From NCBI RefSeq assembly GCF_036924535.1, contig NZ_JAZHRT010000001.1:4030001-4094000 (forward strand): a stretch of DNA of 64,000 nt. The letters run 5' to 3'. This document shows, in pieces, positions 53,621-62,440 of the stretch (the stretch's first letter is position 1; each line of letters begins with the position of its first letter). The stretch comes from Bradyrhizobium sp. AZCC 2262 (GTDB taxonomy: Bacteria; Pseudomonadota; Alphaproteobacteria; Rhizobiales; Xanthobacteraceae). The notes under the pieces were generated by a model. The model ran no database searches and was not told where the DNA came from. It worked only from the letters and a program-made list of their open reading frames with translations. The position numbers and the translations under genes were made by a program.

Positions 53621-54526
53621 TTACTCCGCCGCCTCGCGAGAGCCGCCCAGCGCGCCCAATCCCTCCAGCGCCTTCCTGATGGCAGCCTGTTGCACGGGGG
53701 ATGCTTCCGGCATCGGTGCGCGGGAGAATGTCGTGGGCAGCCCCTGCAGCGACTGCGCATAGCGCGTGCACGCCGGCAGATTGTCCGAGACGATCGCATT
53801 CCACAACGTCAGCAGCTTCTTGTGCAGCTCGAGCGCGCGCGCGTGATTGCCCGCCTTGACCACGTTCCAGAGTTCGACGGAAGCGTGCGGCGCGGCACTC
53901 AGGATCGCCGCGATCGAACCGTGCGCGCCGAGCGCGTAGGACGGATACATCAGCGCGTCGACGGCGCTGTAGATCAGTTTGTCCGGCGCCATCATCATGA
54001 GATCGGCAAACAGTTTCAGATCGCCTGCACTCTGCTTGACGCCGACGACCAGCGGTACCTCGTTCATGATCCGCGTTAGCAGCGCCGGCGAGAGATAGGA
54101 CCACGGCACCACGTTGTAGATGATAACAGGCATGCCGGTTTCGTCAGCCATGCGGCGGAAATGATCGACCATCGCCTGGTCGTCCGGCTTGAACAGATAA
54201 TGCACCGGCGTCACCTGCAACGCGGCGACATTCATGTCGCGCACCAGCCTGCCGCGCCGGACCGCATCGCGCGTGGAATCGACGATGATGCCGGCAATGA
54301 CGGGCGCGCGCCCCTTGGCGGCTTCCACCGTCGCCGCCACCAGGTCACGATATTCCTCATGGTCGAGCGTATGCCCCTCGCCGGTCGACCCGCCCGCCGC
54401 CATGCCATGGCTGCCGGCGCCGACCAGCCAGTCGACCTGGGAGGCAACAAGCTTAAAATCGATCTCGCCGTCTTTGCGGAACGGCGTTGTCATCGGCGGT
54501 ATCACGCCGGTCGGACGTGTTTTCAT
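53621..54526 (-). CDS. Dihydrodipicolinate synthase/N-acetylneuraminate lyase family protein
   Basis: A 301-residue TIM-barrel aldolase. The substrate carboxylate loop is GGSTGEGHTL, the catalytic tyrosine is in VIIYNVVPW and the Schiff-base lysine in VVGVKQSAGD. Not the housekeeping DapA: the loop and C-terminus resemble catabolic aldolases and dehydratases acting on keto acids. ATG 54526 follows GAGGGCAGG. The reaction is not assigned. Confidence 0.88.
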   Translation of the reverse strand: MKTRPTGVIPPMTTPFRKDGEIDFKLVASQVDWLVGAGSHGMAAGGSTGEGHTLDHEEYRDLVAATVEAAKGRAPVIAGIIVDSTRDAVRRGRLVRDMNVAALQVTPVHYLFKPDDQAMVDHFRRMADETGMPVIIYNVVPWSYLSPALLTRIMNEVPLVVGVKQSAGDLKLFADLMMMAPDKLIYSAVDALMYPSYALGAHGSIAAILSAAPHASVELWNVVKAGNHARALELHKKLLTLWNAIVSDNLPACTRYAQSLQGLPTTFSRAPMPEASPVQQAAIRKALEGLGALGGSREAAE

Positions 54527-55128
54527 GGACCTGCCCTCGCGTTTCGATTCCCTGGTAACGGGTGTATCCCCGACTTTCCCGGCCTGCCCGCCGGTTGTGG
54601 CAAGCCTATTGAATGCCGGGACCGCGATCCAGTTGCGGAATTGACACGGCTGGGCATCGGAAACGCCGTGCAAGTTCCCACGTACGGCACAGCCTGATCC
54701 GGCGCGACGCATATTCGCTGGATTCGCCGCAGACGAACATATTGGCCGGTATTGTAGAAGCCCATTTGCGGCGGTCGATCCGCGATGCGGCGGCGAGCAG
54801 GAATTGAGCGGCGGTTTGAGCTCGCAGCCAACAAACTGTCAGTTGGTTAACCTTACATCTCCAAAGTTGTATTTCAGTATAAATACGATCTTCACGATTC
54901 ATCACTATTCGGGTCTCAGCTGAATACGGGACCCGCATGGCCAAAGACGCAATTGAGCTGGTGAGCCCCCGGTATGGCGCTCGCGACATTGCGCCTCGAT
55001 CTGGCGCAACAGCTCGAAAAAGCCCGCGGCAAGATAAACTCCCCAAATCGAGTGGCGATTTTCTGGAGCACGACCGCGTTCCGCCGATGGCTTCCCCTCC
55101 GCTCGCACCGACGGACGGCGCCCTGATT
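54527..55128. other. Gene-poor stretch with a local AT-rich segment
   Basis: 602 bases without a clear gene. 54835-54910 is markedly AT-rich (TTGGTTAACCTTACATC, AGTATAAATACG) and is the likely promoter of the acyltransferase at 55129. The frame from 54937 joins that gene and may be an N-terminal extension. Nothing else is recognised. Confidence 0.4.
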
Positions 55129-56217
55129 ATGTCCTCATTCGACCCGCGGCTGGAAAGCCTGCGTGGCCTCGCGGCGCTGCTGGTGTGCGTGCATCACGGG
55201 ATGAGCGTGTTCGCCGACAATGCGCCTCTTGCTGCCATGGACGCCCTGCTGTTTGCGTTCAATTCGGCGGCGGCGGTGATCTTCTTTTTCGTGCTGAGCG
55301 GCTACGTGCTCGGCCGCGCGTTGGAGCGCGACGGCACATTCGTGACCTACCTGGCACGGCGGCTGTTCCGGTTGCTCCCGCCCTTCGTGGTCGTGCTGCT
55401 GTTCACCTTCGCCTGCGAACGGCTCTTCCGTATCGATCCCATACCGTCCGGCCTGATGCCCGGCTTCCAGCGCATGTTCTGGCCGCAGCCGACCTGGGAT
55501 GCGCTGTGGGACAACCTGCTTCTCAGGTCGTTCACGGTGAACGGTCCGACGTGGACGCTCCTTCTGGAACTACTGGGCGCCCTGATGCTGCCATTTGTGG
55601 TCGCCGCGCATGTCAGAATCGAGCAGCGGTGGCGCTGGGCGCTGTTCGTCGTGATCGCGACGCTGCTCGCGATCAGCCCCTATCACATGCTGTTGTGGTT
55701 CTATTCCGGCTACTTTCTCGCCAAGGAGATCGGCGCGTTGCTGGCGGGGCGGCGGTGGCTTGCGGCAACCACGTTCGTCGTCGGCCTGATCGGCCTCGAG
55801 ACGGCCGGCACCAACTCGGAATTCTATGCGGTCGGCATCGTCATCCCGTCAGCGATCGCCGCGGCGCTGATGATCGGCGCGGTGGCGGCGTCGCGCGAGC
55901 TGCTGCAGTGGACGACGGTTGCGCCGCTGCGGTTCCTCGGACGAATCTCCTATAGCCTCTATTTGGTGCACTGGCCGATCTTCTACGTCTGCGCCTTGCT
56001 CGCTGTTATTTGCCGCCCGGCCGTGCCGACCCATATCTGGGGGAATCTGCTCGTGATGGTGACGTCCGCGATCGTCGCGGTTGGCATCGCCGCGCTGTCA
56101 TATCGATTTGTCGAAGCGCCGTCGATCAGAGCGGGCAAGTCGGTGGCGCCCGCCCTGGAGCGTATCTTGGCTCGGATATGGACGAGGATTTCGCAACCGC
56201 AAGCCGAGGCGAGCTGA
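55129..56217 (+). CDS. Acyltransferase family 3 membrane protein
   Basis: A 362-residue polytopic protein of the acyltransferase 3 family (LESLRGLAALLVCVHHGMSV; the His is catalytic). About ten helices follow (NGPTWTLLLELLGALMLPFV, FLGRISYSLYLVHWPIF). Such enzymes move acetyl or other acyl groups onto surface glycans. No start has a good ribosome binding site; ATG 54937 and 55087 are in frame and cannot be excluded. It ends 210 bp before a small hypothetical gene. Confidence 0.83.
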   Translation: MSSFDPRLESLRGLAALLVCVHHGMSVFADNAPLAAMDALLFAFNSAAAVIFFFVLSGYVLGRALERDGTFVTYLARRLFRLLPPFVVVLLFTFACERLFRIDPIPSGLMPGFQRMFWPQPTWDALWDNLLLRSFTVNGPTWTLLLELLGALMLPFVVAAHVRIEQRWRWALFVVIATLLAISPYHMLLWFYSGYFLAKEIGALLAGRRWLAATTFVVGLIGLETAGTNSEFYAVGIVIPSAIAAALMIGAVAASRELLQWTTVAPLRFLGRISYSLYLVHWPIFYVCALLAVICRPAVPTHIWGNLLVMVTSAIVAVGIAALSYRFVEAPSIRAGKSVAPALERILARIWTRISQPQAEAS

Positions 56218-56427
56218 AGCGGGCTGCGCTGGCGAACATCAAGCTTAACGTGCGAGTTCGGTTGCATATTCCAGCGCGCCGCCATACATCCTAAAATGAA
56301 ATCCGGTCAAGAAAAGGCCCCGAAGCGCCAGACCTACACGACGACGGCCTCGATCGGCGTCGTGCGTCGGTTTAATTATTCGTCGCAACTACGAAGAAAT
56401 CCGTCAAAAAACAATCCCAGCTCTGAA

Positions 56428-56634
56428 ATGACGCTAGCCGAATCCATAGCCTTGAGTACAGATTTTCCATACATCTTTCGATGGTCTCGCGAGGGACGAA
56501 TGGGTCAACGTTGCCGTGTATTAGCATGCGGCACCATGTATACCTGCCTCGTGGAGTTTGCTGATGGCTTTCGCATGGTCACCACCACCAACGCGCTGAA
56601 GAAAGCCGAGCCAGATTCAAACGGCCGAACTTAG
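56428..56634 (+). CDS. Small hypothetical protein
   Basis: A 68-residue protein (GQRCRVLACGTMYTCLVEFA, DGFRMVTTTNALKKA) of a type seen repeatedly in Bradyrhizobium, with a compact beta-rich core of two similar strands. Function unknown. ATG 56428 is used; an upstream start at 56296 would add a basic segment. Confidence 0.6.
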   Translation: MTLAESIALSTDFPYIFRWSREGRMGQRCRVLACGTMYTCLVEFADGFRMVTTTNALKKAEPDSNGRT

Positions 56635-56779
56635 CGAGGCCGTTCGTTTCGCTGGAATGCCCCTAACCAACGCGGTTCGCTGCGCGGAGCTGGAATTGAC
56701 CGGAAACGCGGGCATCAAGCCATGCGAGCCACCTTCGTTGCGGCGCCGTTTCGACGCATAGGCGCGGAGAAACAGGGCG

Positions 56780-57865
56780 CTACCGCGCAGGCTTGAACCT
56801 GTTCTTTAGCTTCAACGTCGGCTTCTCAACAAAATTCCAGGAGAACATGGCAAACGCGAGCGTAAGCGGCAGACCCAACAACAGAACAATCACTCCGTGC
56901 CTGTATTCGGATGGCAGGAAGTAGACCAAAGTCTGTTGGATCGGGAATCCGAACAAATAGATCCCGTAGGAATAATCGCCATTCCGCAAAAAGCCCGGAA
57001 GGGAGAGTCTTCGAGTACCAATGTAGATGACGATGTATGTCAGCGCCAAGAGGCCCGGGATAACAAGCGACGGAAGGGCAAGAGCGATGAAAGCGACAAG
57101 GACGGCGATCACGGCGCCGCGGCCAGATATGACAATACGATCATTCCAATGAAACGCCAGGCACCCGACAACGAACGCCAGGATCAGCATCTTCCAATCC
57201 GCAACAGCAAGAAAGTTGTAGAGTTGTCCGCCCCGAATTGCGTACGCAGCAGTAGAACAAAGCGCCAGTAAGCCGACCAGTGTGAAGTATCTCCTGCTAA
57301 ATGCCGCCGTTGAAACGATCATGAAAGACATGAAAATGTAACAAAAGAATTCCGGTCTCAACGTCCATAGGTTCAAATTTACAACGCCAGGTATGGGATT
57401 TTGAGCAAACAGCCCCGGAAGATATAAGTGAAGACTGCCTACGATATTGCGAAAGTAGTTGAGAAATAATGGGTCGGAAAAATATTCGGACAGGCTTTTT
57501 TCGGTGAGCCACGGCCCCAGGATCCAGGCGCTCAGGGTTACTTCGACGATGAGTGCAGGCGCGATCCGCAACACGCGGAACAAGAGAAAAGTTGTAATGC
57601 TTTTCGTGCGAATGGCACTTCCGGTGACGAGATAGCCACTGACCATAAAGAACATCGGCAGTGCCGGGCTGACAAGGAGCCGCTGGAGTGGATTGCCAGC
57701 GAACTCCTCCGCGCGGTCCAATCCCATGCAAACGAGCATGGCGTGCAGCGTGAAAATCCAGACCGAAAGCAGGAGTCGCAGCGCGTCGAAGCCGGGACCT
57801 ACGCCATTGTTTGCCTCAAGGATATCGGCCGCGGTCGCGGCCTGCCCTTTAGTCACGAGGCTCAT
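56780..57865 (-). CDS. Acyltransferase family 3 membrane protein in lower-GC DNA
   Basis: A 361-residue polytopic acyltransferase 3 protein (FDALRLLLSVWIFTLHAMLV, with the catalytic His; GDYSYGIYLFGFPIQQTLVY at the C-terminal signature). Base composition is visibly lower in GC than its neighbours, which suggests recent acquisition. It probably modifies a surface polysaccharide. ATG 57865 (MSLVTKGQ) is preferred; 57889 is possible. Confidence 0.85.
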   Translation of the reverse strand: MSLVTKGQAATAADILEANNGVGPGFDALRLLLSVWIFTLHAMLVCMGLDRAEEFAGNPLQRLLVSPALPMFFMVSGYLVTGSAIRTKSITTFLLFRVLRIAPALIVEVTLSAWILGPWLTEKSLSEYFSDPLFLNYFRNIVGSLHLYLPGLFAQNPIPGVVNLNLWTLRPEFFCYIFMSFMIVSTAAFSRRYFTLVGLLALCSTAAYAIRGGQLYNFLAVADWKMLILAFVVGCLAFHWNDRIVISGRGAVIAVLVAFIALALPSLVIPGLLALTYIVIYIGTRRLSLPGFLRNGDYSYGIYLFGFPIQQTLVYFLPSEYRHGVIVLLLGLPLTLAFAMFSWNFVEKPTLKLKNRFKPAR

Positions 57866-58055
57866 GGCAACTTCGGAACTTTGACCCATTTAAGCGAATG
57901 GCTCACACAAATACGAGGAACATGCTCGGCTTCTCTACTACGTTTATAGTTTACACTTTTCGAATCGGACCCGAACGGCGAAGCCGCCGCTCTCAATCGA
58001 GCGCGGGTGCGGTCGCACGACGTCGCCGGAGGAGCGGCAGCCTTCCCGGCTCAAG
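57866..58055. other. Junction region before prophage fragments
   Basis: About 190 bases with no gene. It passes from AT-rich DNA (57900-57965) to GC-rich DNA near 57970, which looks like a recombination junction. Confidence 0.35.
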
Positions 58056-58128
58056 CCGCCGCGATGGTGGCTTTAAGCGCAAGCAAATTCGTTTGACCCG
58101 CAATGGTGTTGAATTGAGTAACGACGTT
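58056..58128 (-). pseudogene. Fragment of a methyl-accepting chemotaxis protein
   Basis: Reads VVTQFNTIAGQTNLLALKAT, the highly conserved hairpin tip of chemoreceptor signalling domains (normally IAGQTNLLALNA). Only about 25 codons remain and no start or stop suits a gene. Its neighbours are terminase fragments. Confidence 0.6.
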
Positions 58129-58139
58129 CATCGCAGTAA

Positions 58140-58275
58140 ACCTTGAGCGGCGTGGCGCCGTCGATGAATGTCGCCTTGACGAACTGGTGACCGATACCGC
58201 CCGGGTTGGCGCCGCATACGATCCGTGGGAACAGGCCCTCGTATTCCTTCGGCAGTGTGATGCCGACCATGCGTA
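58140..58275 (-). pseudogene. Fragment of a phage terminase large subunit
   Basis: Reads VGITLPKEYEGLFPRIVCGA followed by NPGGIGHQFVKATFIDGA, typical of the ATPase-nuclease linker region of large terminases. It is cut at both ends and in a different frame from the fragment to its right. Confidence 0.55.
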
Positions 58276-58416
58276 CGCTGCAGCCTGGTCGCGCGTCATC
58301 TCCGAAAGATCGATGAAGGGCTCGCCGGAGTCGGTGATGGAGGCATAATCCATCATGTTGGCGAAGCCGGTTTTGGCGAATTCCCGAAGAGCGTCGGCGA
58401 CCTCGATCTCGGCCTT
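58267..58416 (-). pseudogene. Fragment resembling a phage terminase small subunit
   Basis: Reads AEIEVADALREFAKTGFANM followed by MDYASITDSGEPFIDLSEMT and RDQAAA, the pattern of terminase small subunits. It abuts the large-subunit fragment with a frame change and no intervening gene. Confidence 0.5.
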
Positions 58417-58535
58417 TTTGGCTCCCGCGGCTAGCCTCGCTGGTCAGCTCGAGGAAGACAGGACCGCGCAGCCAGGCATGGGCCACATGCGACGTCCGCG
58501 GCGTGGTTTTGACCTCAGTCGGTTCGCTCGAAGCC

Positions 58536-58991
58536 TCAACCATCGGCATCCCGCGTCCGTGAGCCGGCGGTCGTCACTTTTTTCGCCCTGCCAAAATAGA
58601 ATCCCAGGATCGTCGTCCAACCGGCCAACAGCTCACGCGGAATGTCTACGGGATTCTTAAACAAAACTACGTAACATATGACCAATGTGACGACCATTCC
58701 AATGAGCCCCGAAACATCCCAAGTGATATCGGCAATAACTTTGTCCATAATGCCGTCTCGGGGCGGAGTAGGCGTAGCGCGCTCTGCATCTCTGATGGCG
58801 TGCAACAGCTGAGCGAAGTCCACGCTAGTGTCCTTCAATCGAGCTTGGATAGCCGGGTCCTTCATCAACTCCATCACATACCGGCTCCGGTTGCGTTGCG
58901 GTATTACTACCATGAGCACGATACCTGTTATGATCACTATGACCGTCAACAGGATAGTAATTTCGATTGAACGTTCCGATATCGTTTCCAT
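58536..58991 (-). CDS. Hypothetical two-helix membrane protein
   Basis: A 151-residue protein with a membrane helix near the N-terminus (ITILLTVIVIITGIVLMVVI), a soluble segment of about 60 residues with charged helices, and a second helix (VSGLIGMVVTLVICYVVLFK). The C-terminal ELLAGWTTILGFYFGRAKK is conserved-looking. GAGGG stands 7 nt before ATG 58991. Function unknown; part of the mosaic island. Confidence 0.68.
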   Translation of the reverse strand: METISERSIEITILLTVIVIITGIVLMVVIPQRNRSRYVMELMKDPAIQARLKDTSVDFAQLLHAIRDAERATPTPPRDGIMDKVIADITWDVSGLIGMVVTLVICYVVLFKNPVDIPRELLAGWTTILGFYFGRAKKVTTAGSRTRDADG

Positions 58992-59134
58992 CACTGCGCC
59001 CTCGCATCTAGCCCAGTGTTTGGTAGCTTCCGTCTGACACGCTTCCGTGTCAACGGGAGGTAGTGGGGTCTCACCTAGCGGTGCCGCGCGCGGCGCGGAA
59101 GATGTCAGCGCTTGCGACATCTTCCTGGTGTCCG

Positions 59135-59551
59135 TTAAGGGCTGTTATCGGACCCCAAGCACGGCGTTCGCCGCCAATCTATTTCTTTGACAGCCTCCCA
59201 CTTCTTGAACAGGAAGCGTTGGCTGTTGACGTCGAACAGGAGCAAACCGCGCTCTCCGGACCTAATAACCGACGCTGTCAGTGGTCCATCCGTCGTTTCG
59301 ATTTTTTGCCCTGTCGATTCGCTCAGATGCGATCGTGTCTGATCCGCGCCAATTCCCATCGCTGCGAACATCAGAAAGATTCCCAAGTATAGCCCGATCG
59401 ACCGCCGATCCACGTACCTAGCAGGCAAGAAGAAGGCCACACTTGCAAACAACGTGGCCACCCCCACGGCGAGCCCACCTGGGGTCCGCCGGTAGTAGCA
59501 CCAGCTGATAAAGGCAACTGCCCAGACAAACGCCACCAGACCCGCCTCCAA
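59135..59551 (-). CDS. Hypothetical membrane protein, possibly 5'-truncated
   Basis: A 138-residue protein with three to four N-terminal helices (LVAFVWAVAFISWCYY, LAVGVATLFASVAFFLPARY, LYLGIFLMFAAMGIGA) and a soluble C-terminal domain (IETTDGPLTASVIRSGERGL, LLFDVNSQRFLFKKWEAVKE) that may recognise a ligand or peptide. The only start, TTG 59551, lies within a few bases of the point where the opposite-strand fragment begins, so the 5' end may have been lost at a junction. Confidence 0.6.
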   Translation of the reverse strand: MEAGLVAFVWAVAFISWCYYRRTPGGLAVGVATLFASVAFFLPARYVDRRSIGLYLGIFLMFAAMGIGADQTRSHLSESTGQKIETTDGPLTASVIRSGERGLLLFDVNSQRFLFKKWEAVKEIDWRRTPCLGSDNSP

Positions 59552-59559
59552 CTGAAACG

Positions 59560-59940
59560 CCGGAGGTCAGCTGGGACGAGCTGCGACGGCTGGTCGCGCT
59601 TGCCCTCGGCCGCGATCGCTTCCGCACGCTGATCCGGGGAAAGATCGACCGAGCGGGTTTTCCACCGCTTGATGAAGAATGGGGCGGGTTCTACTGGCCC
59701 AAGGTCAAGCAGTGGCTGGACTCGCATAACGAGGTTGGCGCAGACAAAGGTGGCCCAGATGCCCACCGCGACGAGGAAGACCGACCCGAGACCTTCGATG
59801 CCGCCCCGGGGAAAAAGACCAGGCTTCAAAGTCGGCCGCAACAACCTGCCGTACTGGTACGCGAAGCAGGTCAGCCGGATCGTCCCCGCGGACTTCCCCG
59901 ATCACTTGCGGCCGTTGCCTCTGGACGCGACCGAAGATGA
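59560..59940 (+). pseudogene. 5'-truncated gene overlapping the integrase start
   Basis: An open frame without start codon: SWDELRRLVALALGRDRFRT, GFPPLDEEWGGFYWPKVKQW, LDSHNEVGADKGGPDAHRDE, to a TGA at 59938. It has good coding character and continues into the integrase gene in another frame for about 140 bp, an arrangement I associate with the small gene before such rhizobial integrases. Its 5' end stops at about 59560, next to the start of the opposite-strand membrane protein gene. Confidence 0.6.
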
Positions 59941-61102
59941 GATCGCGCAGCTTTGCCAGGACCACACCGCCGAGCTCCGCGAGTTTCTCGCTAAGAAACC
60001 GGCCGAGCCGCAGCTCACCAGGACCCGGTACGACGGCACCATGACCAGCGCCTGCCGCATTTACCGGGAACATCCGCTATCGGATTTTCGCGACGTGAAG
60101 TTCACGACGCAAAAGTTCTATGTCACCTGCCTGCGCCGGATCGAGGCCACCGTGGGCCAACGCCTGATCCGCAACCTTACCAAGGCGGATTTCAAACACT
60201 GGTACAAGGAATGGCGGAAGGGCGAGATCTCGATCGACGCCGACGGCAAACAGACCATCGGGGCCGAGCGCATCGACCACGCGCATGACACCATCAGCAT
60301 GGTGCGCACCGTGATCTATTTCATGGCCTCGATCGGCAACGAGCAATGCGAGCGGGTCGCCAAACGCGTCGAGAAGGTGAAATTCGAGAAGGGCGGCGCG
60401 CGCGAGGGCGAGCTCACCTATCAGCATGTCTCGTCCTTCATCCGCACGGCGCTCGAGCTCGGCAACAAGGGCGTCATCCCGCGCGACCGCGCACACACCA
60501 TGTCGATCGGCGTCGCGGCGCAGTTCGAGCTGATGCTGCGGCAGATGGACATCATCGGCGAATGGGCGCCGATCGGCGCCACGCGCAAGCTGCCGGCCGG
60601 CATCATCACGCTGGACGTGCCGGCGTCCGCGCCGACCGAGCAATGGGCCGGCTTCTTCACCTGGGAGAACATCGCCGGCTGGCGCTGGCGCATGAAGACG
60701 TCGAAGTCGAAGTATCGCGCCGCGCAGGATTTTGACCTCACCCGCTTCAGCCTGCTGCTGCCGCTGCTCGAGGCCGTGCCGCTGCACGAGCGCACCGGTG
60801 CCATCATCAAGGGCGAGCGCGGCCTGCCGATCCGCGCGCGCAGCTACTACAACTGGTTCAAGGATATCGCCGAGCCGGCCGGCATTCCGGCCGAGGTCTG
60901 GAACATGGACGCGCGCGCCGGCGGCGCCACCGAGGCCGAGGAAGCGGGCGCGACGGTGCAGATGATCAAGGGCGCCCTCACCCACACCAAGGAGAGCACA
61001 ACGCTGCGCTACATCCGTCGCCGGTCCGAGAAGATCACCGGCGCGGTTGCGGATCTTCGTAGCGCCAAGCGTGCGTCAGAAAACGATGGCGGAACAGCGT
61101 AA
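59798..61102 (+). CDS. Integrase, tyrosine recombinase-like
   Basis: A 434-residue site-specific recombinase. N-terminal DNA-binding region (VGRNNLPYWYAKQVSRIVPA), a core-binding domain (about 90-190) and a C-terminal catalytic domain. The last block GALTHTKESTTLRYIRR carries the likely nucleophile tyrosine; ARAGGATEAEEAGA corresponds to the RxxH region. ATG 59798 is inside the preceding gene fragment. It points towards tRNA-Pro(GGG), whose 3' end is 65 bp away, consistent with tRNA-directed integration. Confidence 0.78.
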   Translation: MPPRGKRPGFKVGRNNLPYWYAKQVSRIVPADFPDHLRPLPLDATEDEIAQLCQDHTAELREFLAKKPAEPQLTRTRYDGTMTSACRIYREHPLSDFRDVKFTTQKFYVTCLRRIEATVGQRLIRNLTKADFKHWYKEWRKGEISIDADGKQTIGAERIDHAHDTISMVRTVIYFMASIGNEQCERVAKRVEKVKFEKGGAREGELTYQHVSSFIRTALELGNKGVIPRDRAHTMSIGVAAQFELMLRQMDIIGEWAPIGATRKLPAGIITLDVPASAPTEQWAGFFTWENIAGWRWRMKTSKSKYRAAQDFDLTRFSLLLPLLEAVPLHERTGAIIKGERGLPIRARSYYNWFKDIAEPAGIPAEVWNMDARAGGATEAEEAGATVQMIKGALTHTKESTTLRYIRRRSEKITGAVADLRSAKRASENDGGTA

Positions 61103-61166
61103 GAACCGCCTGTCAGAATCACGTCAGAATCGCAGAAAGGAAGTTTAGGGGATTCAATTAGTTAGT

Positions 61167-61244
61167 TGGTCGGAGCGAGAGGATTTGAACCTCCGACCCC
61201 TAGTCTCCCAGACTAGTGCGCTAACCGGGCTGCGCCACGCTCCG
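61167..61244 (-). tRNA. tRNA-Pro (anticodon GGG)
   Basis: Minus-strand cloverleaf with acceptor CGGAGCG/CGCTCCG, anticodon stem CTAGT/ACTAG enclosing CTGGGAG (anticodon GGG), T-arm GGAGGTTCAAATCCTC, discriminator A and encoded CCA (61167-61169). Its 3' end faces the integrase and is the probable attachment site. Confidence 0.95.
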
Positions 61245-61334
61245 ATGCCGTTCCATTAGCTGCGATCAGCGCCCGGCGCAAGGCGCGGAAACGGCCTCAT
61301 TGGGGCAACAGCCAGCCAGTTCCCCGCCCGCCCG

Positions 61335-61889
61335 TCAGCCGTCTTTCATCGCATTGTCCAGCAATTGCCGGCAGGCGACGAGATCCTGCAGCACCCGTTC
61401 CAGGCGTTCGCGGTCGGCGTCCGAGGGGCCGGGCTTGCCCTTGGCGAACGGCAGCAGGATGCCGTCGTCGTCGGTGTCGACAAAGCGGTAGTCGATTTCT
61501 TTCTCTTCGGTCTCGTAATCGTCGTCTTCGGCATCGACGGTCGGCGTCTCGCCCTCCTCGGGCTCCTGCAGGCTGAGTCCGATCGCCTCCTCGACGGCGC
61601 CGAAAGTGACGGCGGAAGTCTGGTCGGCAAGGCCCTGCACCGATTTGATGCCGTGCTCCTTGAGGATTCGCTGCACGCCGCGGATCGTGTAGCCCTCGCC
61701 GTAGAGCAGCCGGCGAATACCCTTGAGCAGGTCGACGTCATCAGGGCGGTAATACCGCCGCCCGCCGCTTCGCTTCATCGGCTTGATCTGGGCGAACCGC
61801 GTCTCCCAGAACCGCAGCACGTGCTGGGGAATATCGAGTTCTTCAGCGACTTCGCTGATGGTGCGGAACGCATCCGGCGCCTTGTCCAA
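61335..61889 (-). CDS. MerR-family transcriptional regulator
   Basis: A 184-residue regulator with a MerR-type winged helix ([40 protein letters not shown]) and a long acidic C-terminal region ([20 protein letters not shown]). No metal-binding cysteines. This gene commonly follows ihfA in Rhizobiales. Start is TTG 61889, with AGGAG 7 nt upstream; no ATG is available. Confidence 0.9.
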   Translation of the reverse strand: MDKAPDAFRTISEVAEELDIPQHVLRFWETRFAQIKPMKRSGGRRYYRPDDVDLLKGIRRLLYGEGYTIRGVQRILKEHGIKSVQGLADQTSAVTFGAVEEAIGLSLQEPEEGETPTVDAEDDDYETEEKEIDYRFVDTDDDGILLPFAKGKPGPSDADRERLERVLQDLVACRQLLDNAMKDG

Positions 61890-61980
61890 ATGCCAGCTCC
61901 TCTCAACTCATCCTGTTGGTGAAGACGCAGTACTCGCCTTGCTACGCGGCCGTATCACCCGGTCTCGCTAGTCGGTCTTG

Positions 61981-62310
61981 TCAGTCGGTCTTGCCTTCGC
62001 CGTTGCCGACCGCATGGCCGTTGATCCGCTGCTTCAGAATAGCTGACGGCTTGAACACCATCACGCGACGCGGCGAGATCGGCACTTCGGTACCGGTCTT
62101 CGGGTTACGTCCGATCCGCTGACCCTTCTTGCGCACCATGAACGAGCCGAACGACGACAACTTCACCGTCTCGCCCTTCTCCAGGCAATCGGTGATCTCT
62201 TTCAAAACGAGCTCGACAAACGCCGACGATTCCGTCCGCGACAGGCCCACCTTCTGGTAGACCGCCTCGCACAAATCGACACGTGTGACTGTTTTCCCGG
62301 TCCCTGTCAT
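61981..62310 (-). CDS. ihfA: Integration host factor, alpha subunit
   Basis: A 109-residue DNA-bending protein that pairs with IhfB ([60 protein letters not shown]). IHF assists sigma-54 promoters and site-specific recombination. ATG 62310 gives the standard N-terminus; the upstream 62370 start is less likely. Between fabH and the MerR-family gene. Confidence 0.95.
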   Translation of the reverse strand: MTGTGKTVTRVDLCEAVYQKVGLSRTESSAFVELVLKEITDCLEKGETVKLSSFGSFMVRKKGQRIGRNPKTGTEVPISPRRVMVFKPSAILKQRINGHAVGNGEGKTD

Positions 62311-62440
62311 CGCCTGCCCCGCGCTCTCGGCGAACAATTTATTCCCTGAAATTATGAGGTTAGCTCGCAATGGTCAACAGCGACCATCATGCAGACGCAT
62401 GGAACAGCACAACAAATTTGATCAGTATTTTACGCAGCGC

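Noticed and set aside
59371..59844. Minus-strand frame that could extend the membrane protein at 59135 upstream by frameshift
   Set aside because: Its upper part is antisense to a better coding frame on the plus strand (GFPPLDEEWGGFYWPKVKQW) and shows no family resemblance.
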